From NCBI GenBank assembly GCA_028288445.1, contig JAQBNT010000205.1:1-45030 (forward strand): DNA of 45,030 nucleotides. Reading direction: 5' to 3'. Shown in pieces: positions 31,643-38,952 of the stretch. Source of the stretch: Hymenobacter sp. Lineage in GTDB: Bacteria; Bacteroidota; Bacteroidia; Cytophagales; Hymenobacteraceae. Positions within the stretch are counted from its first letter, which is position 1, and the number at the start of each line of letters is the position of its first letter. Position numbers and translations under genes: made by a program. The notes beneath the pieces were generated by a model. The model did not search any database. It was not told the origin of the DNA and worked only from the letters and a program-made list of their open reading frames with translations.

Positions 31643-32215
31643 TTAGGCCTGAGCGTCGGCCCGGACTCTGCCGGCGGGCCGCAAGGCCTTGGTAATGCGG
31701 TTCAGCTGCTGCTGATGGTGCAGCAAATGGTCCACCAGGTGCTCCATTACCTGATAGATGGTGATGCGGCCGGAGCGCGGGTGCGGAAATACGGCCCGAT
31801 TCTGCTGCCGGCTCGGAAACTCGTTGAGCAGGCGCTCCAGCTGGCGGCGCGAGGCCTCCCAGGACTTGCGCATTTCGGGCAGGGTGGGCACCTGGCCGGT
31901 ATCGGTGAGCGTGGCCACTCCGCGCGGCGCTTTGAACTTGAGGCCAGGCAGGCGCAAGAGCAGACGCACAAACTGCACCCGCAGCCGGGTAAAGAGGCTG
32001 ACCTTCGGCAAAAGCTCCTCCGCCTGGAGCTTCTTCTGGACGTATTTGAGGATGTTGTCTTCAATAAAGAACAGATGATGCACCACTTGCACGGCCGACC
32101 ATTTGCCCGGCGCGGGCGCGGTGTTCTGGTCCGGTCCCAGGGCTTCGGCCGAGGCCAACAGGTGCTCAGTAGCCCGTTCGAGCTGTTCAAACTTGAGGTG
32201 AAGGCGGTGATTCAT
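31643..32215 (-). CDS. DinB-family protein
   Basis: 190-aa four-helix-bundle protein of the DinB/YfiT type, start MNHRLHLKFEQLERATEHLL. Conserved metal-ligand positions appear as KWSAVQVVHHLFFIEDNIL (residues ~38-56) and YQVMEHLVDHLLHHQQQLNRI near the C-terminus. Members include thiol-dependent transferases; the function of this one is unknown. The longer frame running upstream to 33085 is read across the GT-C gene and is a shadow. Confidence 0.8.
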   Translation of the reverse strand: MNHRLHLKFEQLERATEHLLASAEALGPDQNTAPAPGKWSAVQVVHHLFFIEDNILKYVQKKLQAEELLPKVSLFTRLRVQFVRLLLRLPGLKFKAPRGVATLTDTGQVPTLPEMRKSWEASRRQLERLLNEFPSRQQNRAVFPHPRSGRITIYQVMEHLVDHLLHHQQQLNRITKALRPAGRVRADAQA

Positions 32216-32356
32216 GCGGGTGGGGAGGATGAAAAAGAGCCTTACGGCAGAGCAGGCGCAAAAGGTACGGCGACAATTTGATTGGTTTCGCAGCCGGATT
32301 TGAGCGCGGTAATCGACCTTGGCAATTGATTCGGCGCACAACCTGCGGTCGGGACC

Positions 32357-32364
32357 TAGTTTTG
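32357..32364 (+). promoter_or_regulatory. Putative -7 element of the GT-C gene
   Basis: TAGTTTTG fits TAnnTTTG and ends 7 nt before the ATG at 32372, which predicts a leaderless message. No -33 TTG at ordinary spacing. Confidence 0.4.
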
Positions 32365-32371
32365 CGCCCCC

Positions 32372-33775
32372 ATGCTCATTAATTCCTCGTTCCTCTCGGC
32401 ACCGTGGCCCACCCGCTGGCGGGTGCTGGCCGTGCTGGCCCTCTACGCCGCCTACCTGCCCCTGAGCGGCTACACCGTTGAGCAGTTCCGTTTCGACGCG
32501 GCCGAATACTGGGAGCTTTCGCTGAAGTTCACGCAAAATGGCGGATTTTCCCTGTTGGCTTTCGATACGCCGCTGCGAGGCTATCTGGGGCCGCTGCTGG
32601 TGCTGCCGGCACGGCTGCTGTGCCATTTCACGGGCTGGTCGATGCTCACGGGGGCGCAGGTGCTTGGGGCAGGTTGGGCGGCGGTGCTGTTCGGGGTTGC
32701 CATACCGGAGCTCTGGGCGCAAGCCACGGGCCGCGCCCAAAGCGGCGGCCGGTGGCTGGTGCTGCTCGGGCTCGCATTTATTTTCTGGCGCGACTATTTC
32801 AACTTCACTCTCAGCGATATGCCAGCCCTGGCGCTGCTGCTGCTGGGCTTGGCCACTCTGGCGCGGCGTGGCTGGGGCTGGGCGGCAGTAGCGGGCTTGC
32901 TGCTGGCGGCGGCCATTAACATCCGGCCCATTTACCTGGCCAGTGCGCTGGGCTGGCTCTGGCTGTTGCTGCGAAACTCTCCGCCGGCCACCGGTTCCCG
33001 CCCGGCGCCCTGGTGGCGTGGCACGGCGCTGGCGGCTGGGTTGGCGCTGGTGTGGCTGCCGCAGCTGCTCATCAACCAGCGGCATTTCCAGACACCAACG
33101 CCGCTGGTGCTGGCCCGGCTGCCCGGCACTGCGCCGCTCTATCTGAAGCAGCTGACTTGGGGCACTGCTTTCCAGCGCTACGAATCCAGTCTAGTTCCGG
33201 AGATTCCCCGTTCGCTGGTTTATGCCGATTCCGCTGGGCAGCGTGCCCTGGTGGGTGAGCCCGGCCATCGGTTCGGTAGCTACGGCCACTATGCGCAGTT
33301 TGTGCTACGCCAGCCAATTGCCACCAGCGGGCGCTACCTGCGCCACCTGTTCAACGGCTTGGATATCCGTTTTCCAACGCCATATCCCCGGCAACTACAC
33401 CCGTTGGGCCAAGCGGGGTTACGGTTGCTGAACTATGCGCTGTTGGGCTTAGGCGTGTGGCTGGCCTTATCTGCATGGCTGAAAAACCGACGGGCGGCGT
33501 GGGAGCCTGTGGCCGTGGGTACGCTCTTGGCGCTGCTACTGCCGTGCCTGCTGGTGCTGCCCACGCTTATGGAATGCCGGTTTCTGCTACCGCTGCATCT
33601 GTTGGTGCTCACGGTGGTTGCGGGCACGTGGCAGCCGGGCGCGTGGTGGCGTGGTGCGCCCGTGCGCCGGATTACCGTAGTGGCGGTGGCGGCTGGCTGG
33701 CTGTGGGGCTGCTGGCACTTATCCGAAGCCACAGCGGGTCAGCTGCGCCCGCCGAGCGAGGCCCCGCAGGAATAA
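32372..33775 (+). CDS. Membrane glycosyltransferase, GT-C/ArnT-like (putative)
   Basis: 467-aa polytopic protein with about 10-11 hydrophobic segments. The first periplasmic loop has FRFDAAEYWELSLKF, an acidic pair in the place where GT39/GT83-type lipid-linked-sugar transferases keep their catalytic Asp; LSDMPALALLLLGLATLARR and NIRPIYLASALGW follow as in ArnT-like proteins. A C-terminal non-membrane tail is absent. Lipid-linked sugar donor assumed; acceptor unknown. Distinct transcription unit ended by the terminator at 33799. Confidence 0.65.
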   Translation: MLINSSFLSAPWPTRWRVLAVLALYAAYLPLSGYTVEQFRFDAAEYWELSLKFTQNGGFSLLAFDTPLRGYLGPLLVLPARLLCHFTGWSMLTGAQVLGAGWAAVLFGVAIPELWAQATGRAQSGGRWLVLLGLAFIFWRDYFNFTLSDMPALALLLLGLATLARRGWGWAAVAGLLLAAAINIRPIYLASALGWLWLLLRNSPPATGSRPAPWWRGTALAAGLALVWLPQLLINQRHFQTPTPLVLARLPGTAPLYLKQLTWGTAFQRYESSLVPEIPRSLVYADSAGQRALVGEPGHRFGSYGHYAQFVLRQPIATSGRYLRHLFNGLDIRFPTPYPRQLHPLGQAGLRLLNYALLGLGVWLALSAWLKNRRAAWEPVAVGTLLALLLPCLLVLPTLMECRFLLPLHLLVLTVVAGTWQPGAWWRGAPVRRITVVAVAAGWLWGCWHLSEATAGQLRPPSEAPQE

Positions 33776-33798
33776 CGCCGCCGGTCGTATTAATACAA

Positions 33799-33832
33799 AA
33801 AAGTCCCGTCAGCGAAAGCTGACGGGACTTTT
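33799..33832. terminator. Bidirectional intrinsic terminator
   Basis: 15-bp perfect stem AAAAGTCCCGTCAGC (33799-33813) with GAAA tetraloop and T-run, between the converging GT-C and pdhB genes. Confidence 0.93.
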
Positions 33833-33852
33833 CCTGTTATCAAAATCCCGAC

Positions 33853-34836
33853 TTACACTTTCGCGTAGGTCACTTCCTTCACGGCTTTCACCACGCGGGC
33901 CACGTTGGGCAGCGAGGCTTCGATGAGCGTAGGGGCGTAGGGCAGGGGCACATCGGCGCAGGTGATGCGGATGACGGGCGCGTCGAGGTGGTCGAAGGCG
34001 CGGCGCTGCACGATGTAGGCCAGCTCGCCCGAGATGCTGGCCAGTGGCCAGGCTTCTTCGATAACCACCATGCGGTTGGTTTTCTTCACCGAGGTGATGA
34101 GCGTGTCGTAGTCAATCGGGCGCACCGAGCGCAGGTCGATTACTTCGGCTTCGATGCCTTCCTTGAGCAGCTCATCGGCGGCGGCGTAGGCGATTTTCAT
34201 CATCTTGCCGAAGCTCACCAGCGTTACGTGTTTGCCCTGGCGCACAATGTTGGCTTTGCCGATTTCGAGCAGGTACTCTTCTTCGGGCACTTCGCCTTTG
34301 TCGCCGTACATCAGCTCCGACTCCATGAAAATTACCGGGTCGGGGTCGCGAATGGCCGATTTCAGCAGGCCTTTGGCGTCGTAGGGGTTCGAGGGAATCA
34401 CTACTTTCAGGCCGGGCGTGTTGGCAAACCAGTTCTCAAAGTTCTGCGAGTGCTGGCTGCTGAGCATGCCGGCATTGCCCGTGGGGCCGCGGAACACGAT
34501 GGGGCAGGAGTACTGCCCGCCCGACATTGAATAGAGCTTAGCGGCCGAGTTAATTACCTGGTCGATAGCCACCAACGAGAAGTTAAAGGTCATGAACTCG
34601 ATGATGGGAATCAGCCCGTTGGCGGCCGCGCCCACGCCGATGCCGGCGAAGCCCAGCTCAGCAATCGGGGTGTCAATCACGCGCTCGGGGCCGAACTCGT
34701 CGAGCATTCCCTGGCTTACTTTGTAGGCGCCGTTGTACTCGGCCACTTCTTCGCCCATGAGGAACACCCGCGGGTCGCGGCGCATTTCCTCGGACAGGGC
34801 CTCGCGCAAGGCCTCACGGAATTGAATTTGACGCAT
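33853..34836 (-). CDS. pdhB: Pyruvate dehydrogenase E1 component, beta subunit
   Basis: 327-aa E1-beta of the 2-oxoacid dehydrogenase complex, which with E1-alpha decarboxylates pyruvate using thiamine diphosphate. MRQIQFREALREALSEEMRRD, VFLMGEEVAEYNGAYKVSQG, VIDTPIAELGFAGIGVGAA, CPIVFRGPTGNAG and SSQHSQNFENWFANTPGLKVVIPS are standard PdhB motifs. E1-alpha and E2 are not adjacent. Has its own promoter (34875-34907). Confidence 0.95.
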   Translation of the reverse strand: MRQIQFREALREALSEEMRRDPRVFLMGEEVAEYNGAYKVSQGMLDEFGPERVIDTPIAELGFAGIGVGAAANGLIPIIEFMTFNFSLVAIDQVINSAAKLYSMSGGQYSCPIVFRGPTGNAGMLSSQHSQNFENWFANTPGLKVVIPSNPYDAKGLLKSAIRDPDPVIFMESELMYGDKGEVPEEEYLLEIGKANIVRQGKHVTLVSFGKMMKIAYAAADELLKEGIEAEVIDLRSVRPIDYDTLITSVKKTNRMVVIEEAWPLASISGELAYIVQRRAFDHLDAPVIRITCADVPLPYAPTLIEASLPNVARVVKAVKEVTYAKV

Positions 34837-34874
34837 GGTTTTCTTTAGGGTAAAGCCGGTTTTCAGCCGTTGGG

Positions 34875-34907
34875 CAAAGCTACGACAGGCACGGGCGTTG
34901 GGCCAAA
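34875..34907 (-). promoter_or_regulatory. Bacteroidota-type promoter of pdhB
   Basis: Minus strand: TTTG (34907-34904), 21-nt spacer, TAGCTTTG (34882-34875), 38 nt before the pdhB ATG. Spacing agrees with the pseC promoter (22 nt). Confidence 0.6.
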
Positions 34908-34919
34908 GCTAATTGGCGC

Positions 34920-36728
34920 TTACTTGAGGGCATCGCGAAATACCTTGCCCTGGGCATAATCCTGAAACTCCAGGTCCTCCACGGCGCGCTGGGCGTAGGT
35001 GCGGTCGAGGGCCACGGCTTGCTTGAGGAAAGTGCCCACGGCGGCTTCGTTCTGTTGGCGGGCGGCTACCACGGCCAGGCCGTAGATGGGCGCAGCGGCC
35101 GCGGGGCGCAGGGTTTGGGCCAGCTGGTACTGCTCCTGGGCCAGCTCGTAGTGCTCGCGGCCTACTTCGATGAGGGCGCGGTTGAGGGCGTTCTGGTAGC
35201 TGGGGCCGGCGTATTGCAGGCTGCGCAGGGCCTCGTCGGGCTGGCCGACTTCGATTTCCAGGGCGGCGCGGTCGGAGAATATTTTGCGCAGCAGCGGGCG
35301 CGGGCCGCCCAGCTTGATGGCATAGTCGTAGTTCTGGAGGGCTTCGAGGCGGTCGCCGGCGCGGTGGTAGGCGGTGGCGGCGTGGTAGAAGAACTCGGCC
35401 GTGGGGTTGCGGTGGGCGGCCAGCGTGAAGTTCACGGCCGCGCGGCGGTAGTAGGCCTTCTGGATTTTGTCGGTGGGCTCTTTTTCGGCGCGCATCAGCA
35501 GCACCACGCCCAGGTTGTGGAAGGCCTCCCAGCTGTTGGTATTGGCGGCCGATACTTCGTAGATGCGTTGTTTTTCGGCCAGCAGCGGCGTGAGCGTGGC
35601 CGAATAGCGCAGCTCCTCGGGCGTGAGGGCGTCGGTTTCGATTTGCTTCTCGACAATCTTTTTTGAGAGCAGGTACACTTCCGAATCGTAGCGCTTGGGG
35701 GCGGTGTAGGTGACGGCCACGGTGCCGAAACGCAGCACCGGATAGATATACTGCTCGATGTAGTCGAAGGAGGAAAGCCGGTGCAAGGCCTTTTCCTTTT
35801 GCTCGAAAGTGCCTTTGGTGTCGTTGATTAGGGTGACGACGGAGTCAATCTGGTCAGCTTTCAGGGCCGAGGTGGTGACTTTTTGCAGGAAGGTGTCCCA
35901 CTTGCGCACGTAGGCCAGCGTGTCGTAGCGAATCTCCTCGTTCTTATTGAGATACGAGAAATTTTTCACGCGCTGCTTATAGTAGTAGAGCAGCATCCGG
36001 ACGCGCTTGCTGGCCAGCAGGCGGTTGTGGGCATCGGTGGAATCGGGCGAGTGGCCCGCGATGATGAGCACCTGCCGGGTGTGCTGGTTGGCGTCAATCA
36101 GGTCTTCGAGCGCGGCCACGTTGGTGCCCAGGTAGCCCCGGATAAACCACTTGTCCTCATCGAAAAAGAAGGGCAGGACGCGGGTGCCGCCCATGTTGTT
36201 GCTGGCACGCTCGGGCAGCAGGGCGAGGGCGGTGTCTTCGCGCACCACGAGGCGGGCGGGGTCGGCGATGCCCCGGGCCACGCGCACATCGGTGGGGGCG
36301 CGGAGGATTTTGCCGTTCTTTTTCAGCTCGCGCACCTGGGCGTGGGCCAGCAGCTCGCCGGGGTTGCGGCCGGGCGTGTTGGGCAGGGTGAACTTTTGGG
36401 TGGCGAGGAGTTGGCCCTTGTGCTCGTCGTCGTACACGAAATTGCCCGACGTGAAGGTGATGCGGCCGAGGGTGTCTTCGCGCAGGCCGTGCTCGTAGCG
36501 GTAGCGCAACAACAACTCGTAGGCCACGCCTTTGTGCAGGTGCTGGGCCGGCACACGGGCTTCTACAGAGAAGGGCACGGCCTCGCCCGAGGCCGTGAGC
36601 ACAGCGGGGCGGGCCACTACGGTGCGTCCGGCTTCGGCCTGCTTCAGCACCCTAGGCAGGGTGCACGCCGAGAAAAATACGGTGGCTGCCAGCAGCCCGT
36701 GGGCCACTGGCCGCAGAAAATTACGCAT
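34920..36728 (-). CDS. Lipoprotein with OmpA-like core and TPR repeats
   Basis: 602-aa predicted outer-membrane lipoprotein. Lipobox TVFFSAC with the lipidated Cys at 22. Residues ~40-160 form a beta-rich region (FSVEARVPAQHLHKGVAYEL, LGRITFTSGNFVYDD). Residues ~185-260 resemble an OmpA C-terminal peptidoglycan-binding domain (LEDLIDANQHTRQVLIIAGH, DAHNRLLASKRVRMLLYYY), though here it is internal. Residues ~400-600 are TPR-like helices (AFHNLGVVLLMRAEKEPTDK, FFYHAATAYHRAGDRLEALQ). Likely a structural or envelope-assembly protein. It may share the gap upstream of pdhB; no terminator is seen there. Confidence 0.75.
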   Translation of the reverse strand: MRNFLRPVAHGLLAATVFFSACTLPRVLKQAEAGRTVVARPAVLTASGEAVPFSVEARVPAQHLHKGVAYELLLRYRYEHGLREDTLGRITFTSGNFVYDDEHKGQLLATQKFTLPNTPGRNPGELLAHAQVRELKKNGKILRAPTDVRVARGIADPARLVVREDTALALLPERASNNMGGTRVLPFFFDEDKWFIRGYLGTNVAALEDLIDANQHTRQVLIIAGHSPDSTDAHNRLLASKRVRMLLYYYKQRVKNFSYLNKNEEIRYDTLAYVRKWDTFLQKVTTSALKADQIDSVVTLINDTKGTFEQKEKALHRLSSFDYIEQYIYPVLRFGTVAVTYTAPKRYDSEVYLLSKKIVEKQIETDALTPEELRYSATLTPLLAEKQRIYEVSAANTNSWEAFHNLGVVLLMRAEKEPTDKIQKAYYRRAAVNFTLAAHRNPTAEFFYHAATAYHRAGDRLEALQNYDYAIKLGGPRPLLRKIFSDRAALEIEVGQPDEALRSLQYAGPSYQNALNRALIEVGREHYELAQEQYQLAQTLRPAAAAPIYGLAVVAARQQNEAAVGTFLKQAVALDRTYAQRAVEDLEFQDYAQGKVFRDALK

Positions 36729-36889
36729 TAAAACACCTGAGGTGGGAAAACAAAAACCGCCCTTTCTAACGTAGAAGGCCCGAAATTAGTCGGCTTCCGA
36801 GGGGCGAATCTACGCCGGGCCTGTTGCCCTTGCCTGGCAAATGCCTTATCTTAGCCCAGAGAAACTGTTTTCGCTAGCCGCTATTGCCC

Positions 36890-37108
36890 ATGAAACGCTT
36901 CACCGACTACCTCGAAACGCAGTCCTTCGGCCTGTGCTCGGCCCTGGCCCGGAAGTGGGGTTTCAGCACCCGTAGCGTCCGGCTGTCGTTCGTATACGCC
37001 TCGTTTTTCACGTTTGGTTCGCCCATCGTGCTTTACTTCGCCGGGGCGTTTTGGATGAATGTGCGGCGTGCCATGCGCCAGCAGCGCAGCACGGTTTGGG
37101 ATTTGTAA
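36890..37108 (+). CDS. PspC-domain small membrane protein
   Basis: 72 aa from MKRFTDYLETQSFGLCSALA. CSALARKWGFSTRSVRLSFVYASFF is the PspC fold motif, and one membrane segment (GSPIVLYFAGAFWMNV) follows. PspC-type proteins bind or regulate envelope-stress systems; this stand-alone Bacteroidota version is of unknown role. A promoter-like TTG (36824-36826), 20-nt spacer, TATCTTAG (36847-36854) lies upstream. Confidence 0.8.
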   Translation: MKRFTDYLETQSFGLCSALARKWGFSTRSVRLSFVYASFFTFGSPIVLYFAGAFWMNVRRAMRQQRSTVWDL

Positions 37109-37114
37109 TCGAAA

Positions 37115-37331
37115 CTGTCATTGCGAGTAGCGCGGAGCGCAACGCGGCAATCCGTGCTGTGCTCAGCGATAAAATTCAATAATGTGAAAAGCCCCAACTC
37201 TGGAATAGAGCTGGGGCTTTTGCATTGAAAAGAGCTTTAGCTTCGCAGACCTTCGGTTGTCACATCTCAGGGTTGGTCGCTAATGAGAGGACGGATTGCC
37301 GCGTTCCGCTGCGCTCCACTCACAATGACAG
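37115..37331. repeat. Inverted pair of TCATTGCGAG-type repeats enclosing a terminator
   Basis: Arms 37115-37155 and 37291-37331 (41 bp each) are inverted copies with several differences (TGTCATTGCGAG against TGTCATTGTGAG; both end GCGGCAATCCGT). They bracket 135 bp that holds the terminator at 37187-37221. The family is a common interspersed repeat in Bacteroidota. Confidence 0.75.
37187..37221. terminator. Bidirectional intrinsic terminator
   Basis: AAAAGCCCCAACTC (37187-37200) and GAGCTGGGGCTTTT (37208-37221) pair with one mismatch around a 7-nt loop. Between converging PspC and GT2 genes, inside the inverted repeat pair. Confidence 0.88.
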
Positions 37332-37337
37332 CCCAAT

Positions 37338-38462
37338 TTATTTCAGTCCCAACTCGCTGAATTTGCGCTTGCCCTTGCCAAAATACGCCCACACCAAGCT
37401 GCCATCGTACACCCCGGCGCGGTCCCGCACCCGCAGATGCGGCCGGGCTGCTTGCCGCTTTCTGCGCCAGTAGCCGAAGCTGCCGTAGAAGCTAAAATGC
37501 GCCCGCAACACGGCCCAGAAATTCCCCACCTGCCCGCTCAGCAAAAACCGCAGGCCGGCCACGCCATCCAGCACGAGGCGCTGGAACATGGGAGCGTATA
37601 GCTCGCCCGGCGCGGAGTTTTTGTAGAGTAGCGCCAGGCCGTTGCGGAAGTTTAAGTACGTTTTGCGGGGGTTGGATTTGTGCAGGGTGCCGCCGCCGAC
37701 GTGCTGCACGGCGCTGCCGCCGTGGTACCAGACTTCGTGGCCCGCATTCTGGAGCCGCCAACAGAAATCGATTTCCTCCATGTGGGCGAAAAACGCTGGT
37801 TCCAGGCCGCCGAGGGCTTGCCAGGCGGAGCGCCGCACCATCAGGCAGGCCCCGGTGGCCCAGGCCACGGGGCGCGGGTCGTCGTACTGGCCCAAGTCCT
37901 TTTCGAGGGTGTCGAAGAGGCGGCCGCGGCAGAAGGGATAGGCCAGGCGGTCGAGATAGCCGCCGCCGGCTCCCGCGTACTCAAACAGCGTAGGGTCGAT
38001 TTGGGACAGGATTTTGGGCTGCACGGCGGCGATGCGCTGGTTGGCTTCGAGCAGGCCGCGCAGGGGGCGCAGCCAGCCAAGCGTGACTTCCACATCGGAG
38101 TTCAGCAGCACCAGAAAGTCGCTGTCGACTTGTGCCAAGGCTTGATTGTACCCTTCGCAGAAACCCCAGTTGCGGTCGAGTAGCAGCAGTTCTACGGTCG
38201 GGAAGTCGCGGGCCAACAGCTCCACCGAGTTGTCGGTCGAGGCGTTGTCGGCCACGATGACGCGTGCGCCATCGGCGTGAGCGACCACGCCGGGGAGGAA
38301 GCGGTGCAGGTATTTAGCACCGTTCCAGTTCAGGATGACGATGGCCACGTCGGCGCAGGCTTTTAATGAAGAATGAGGAATGAGGAATGAGGAATTTTCC
38401 TTTGAAGTGTCAACCTCTATTCCTGCGTCCATTTGTACCGCACCTAATTCTTCATTCTTCAT
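37338..38462 (-). CDS. Glycosyltransferase family 2 protein
   Basis: 374 aa from the first ATG (38462); a TTG at 38504 would add 14 residues and overlap ybaB. The GT-A domain runs from about residue 38: VAIVILNWNGAKYLHRFLPG, VIVADNASTDNSVELL, NWGFCEGYNQALAQ and the DxD-region LVLLNSDVEVTLGWL; GACLMVRRSAWQALGGL and FFAHMEEIDFCWRLQNAGHEVWYH follow. The C-terminus is hydrophobic and basic, probably membrane-associated. The first ~33 residues (MKNEELG... to ...SSFLIPHSSL) are encoded by heptamer repeat copy B and are not family-like. Likely rhamnosyl-type transferase by resemblance; donor not known. Confidence 0.85.
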   Translation of the reverse strand: MKNEELGAVQMDAGIEVDTSKENSSFLIPHSSLKACADVAIVILNWNGAKYLHRFLPGVVAHADGARVIVADNASTDNSVELLARDFPTVELLLLDRNWGFCEGYNQALAQVDSDFLVLLNSDVEVTLGWLRPLRGLLEANQRIAAVQPKILSQIDPTLFEYAGAGGGYLDRLAYPFCRGRLFDTLEKDLGQYDDPRPVAWATGACLMVRRSAWQALGGLEPAFFAHMEEIDFCWRLQNAGHEVWYHGGSAVQHVGGGTLHKSNPRKTYLNFRNGLALLYKNSAPGELYAPMFQRLVLDGVAGLRFLLSGQVGNFWAVLRAHFSFYGSFGYWRRKRQAARPHLRVRDRAGVYDGSLVWAYFGKGKRKFSELGLK

Positions 38463-38477
38463 TCCCAATTCCACATT
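38365..38477. repeat. Inverted AATGAGG heptamer array (copy B)
   Basis: Left arm 38365-38396: AATGAAG, three AATGAGG, AATT. Right arm 38446-38477 on the other strand: AATGTGG, AATTGGG, two AATGAAG, AATT. The arms are degenerate complements around a 49-nt unique interior unrelated to that of copy A. It supplies the start codon of the GT2 gene. Confidence 0.8.
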
Positions 38478-38493
38478 AAGCGAAGCGTCCGCG

Positions 38494-38832
38494 TTAGGCC
38501 CCAAAACCGCTCAAATCGAGGCCGGGCACGTTGGGCATCAGGCCGCTGGTTTTGCGCTGGAGCTCTTGGCGGGCCAGCTCGGCGGCTTCGTCGAGGGCCT
38601 TGTTCACGGCGGCTACCACAAGGTCGGCCAGCATGTCGCGGTCCTGCGGGGTGAGGAGGGTTTCGTCGATTTCGAGCTTGAGGATTTTGCGGTGGCCATT
38701 GGCCGTGGCGCGCACGAGGCCGCCGCCGGCTTCTCCCGTGGCCGTGATGTGCTGGATTTCCTGCTGGGCCTGCTGCATCTTGTCCTGCAGCTCTTTCACT
38801 TTGCCCATCATGCCGGTGATGTCGAATGCCAT
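38494..38832 (-). CDS. ybaB: YbaB/EbfC-family nucleoid-associated protein
   Basis: 112-aa DNA-binding protein of the YbaB/EbfC family. Starts MAFDITGMMGKVKELQDKMQQAQQEIQ, the long N-terminal helix of the family; then GGGLVRATANGHRKILKLEID, LTPQDRDMLADLVVAAVNKALDEA. The glycine-rich Met/Pro tail is usual. Located just upstream of the GT2 gene on the same strand, possibly co-transcribed. Confidence 0.93.
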   Translation of the reverse strand: MAFDITGMMGKVKELQDKMQQAQQEIQHITATGEAGGGLVRATANGHRKILKLEIDETLLTPQDRDMLADLVVAAVNKALDEAAELARQELQRKTSGLMPNVPGLDLSGFGA

Positions 38833-38952
38833 ATTGCTAGTTGTCAGTTATTGATTGTCCGTTGTCAGTGAACAGGAAGAAGCCCAAAAAGGATGCCTTG
38901 CGCCGCCATTATCGGCTAAAATTCCCCGCAAAGGTGGCGGCAGGACGTAGTT

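Noticed and set aside
32216..33085. Upstream extension of the DinB frame
   Set aside because: Low-complexity Gln/Arg-rich sequence that runs antisense to the GT-C gene; DinB similarity begins at MNHRLHLKF (32215).
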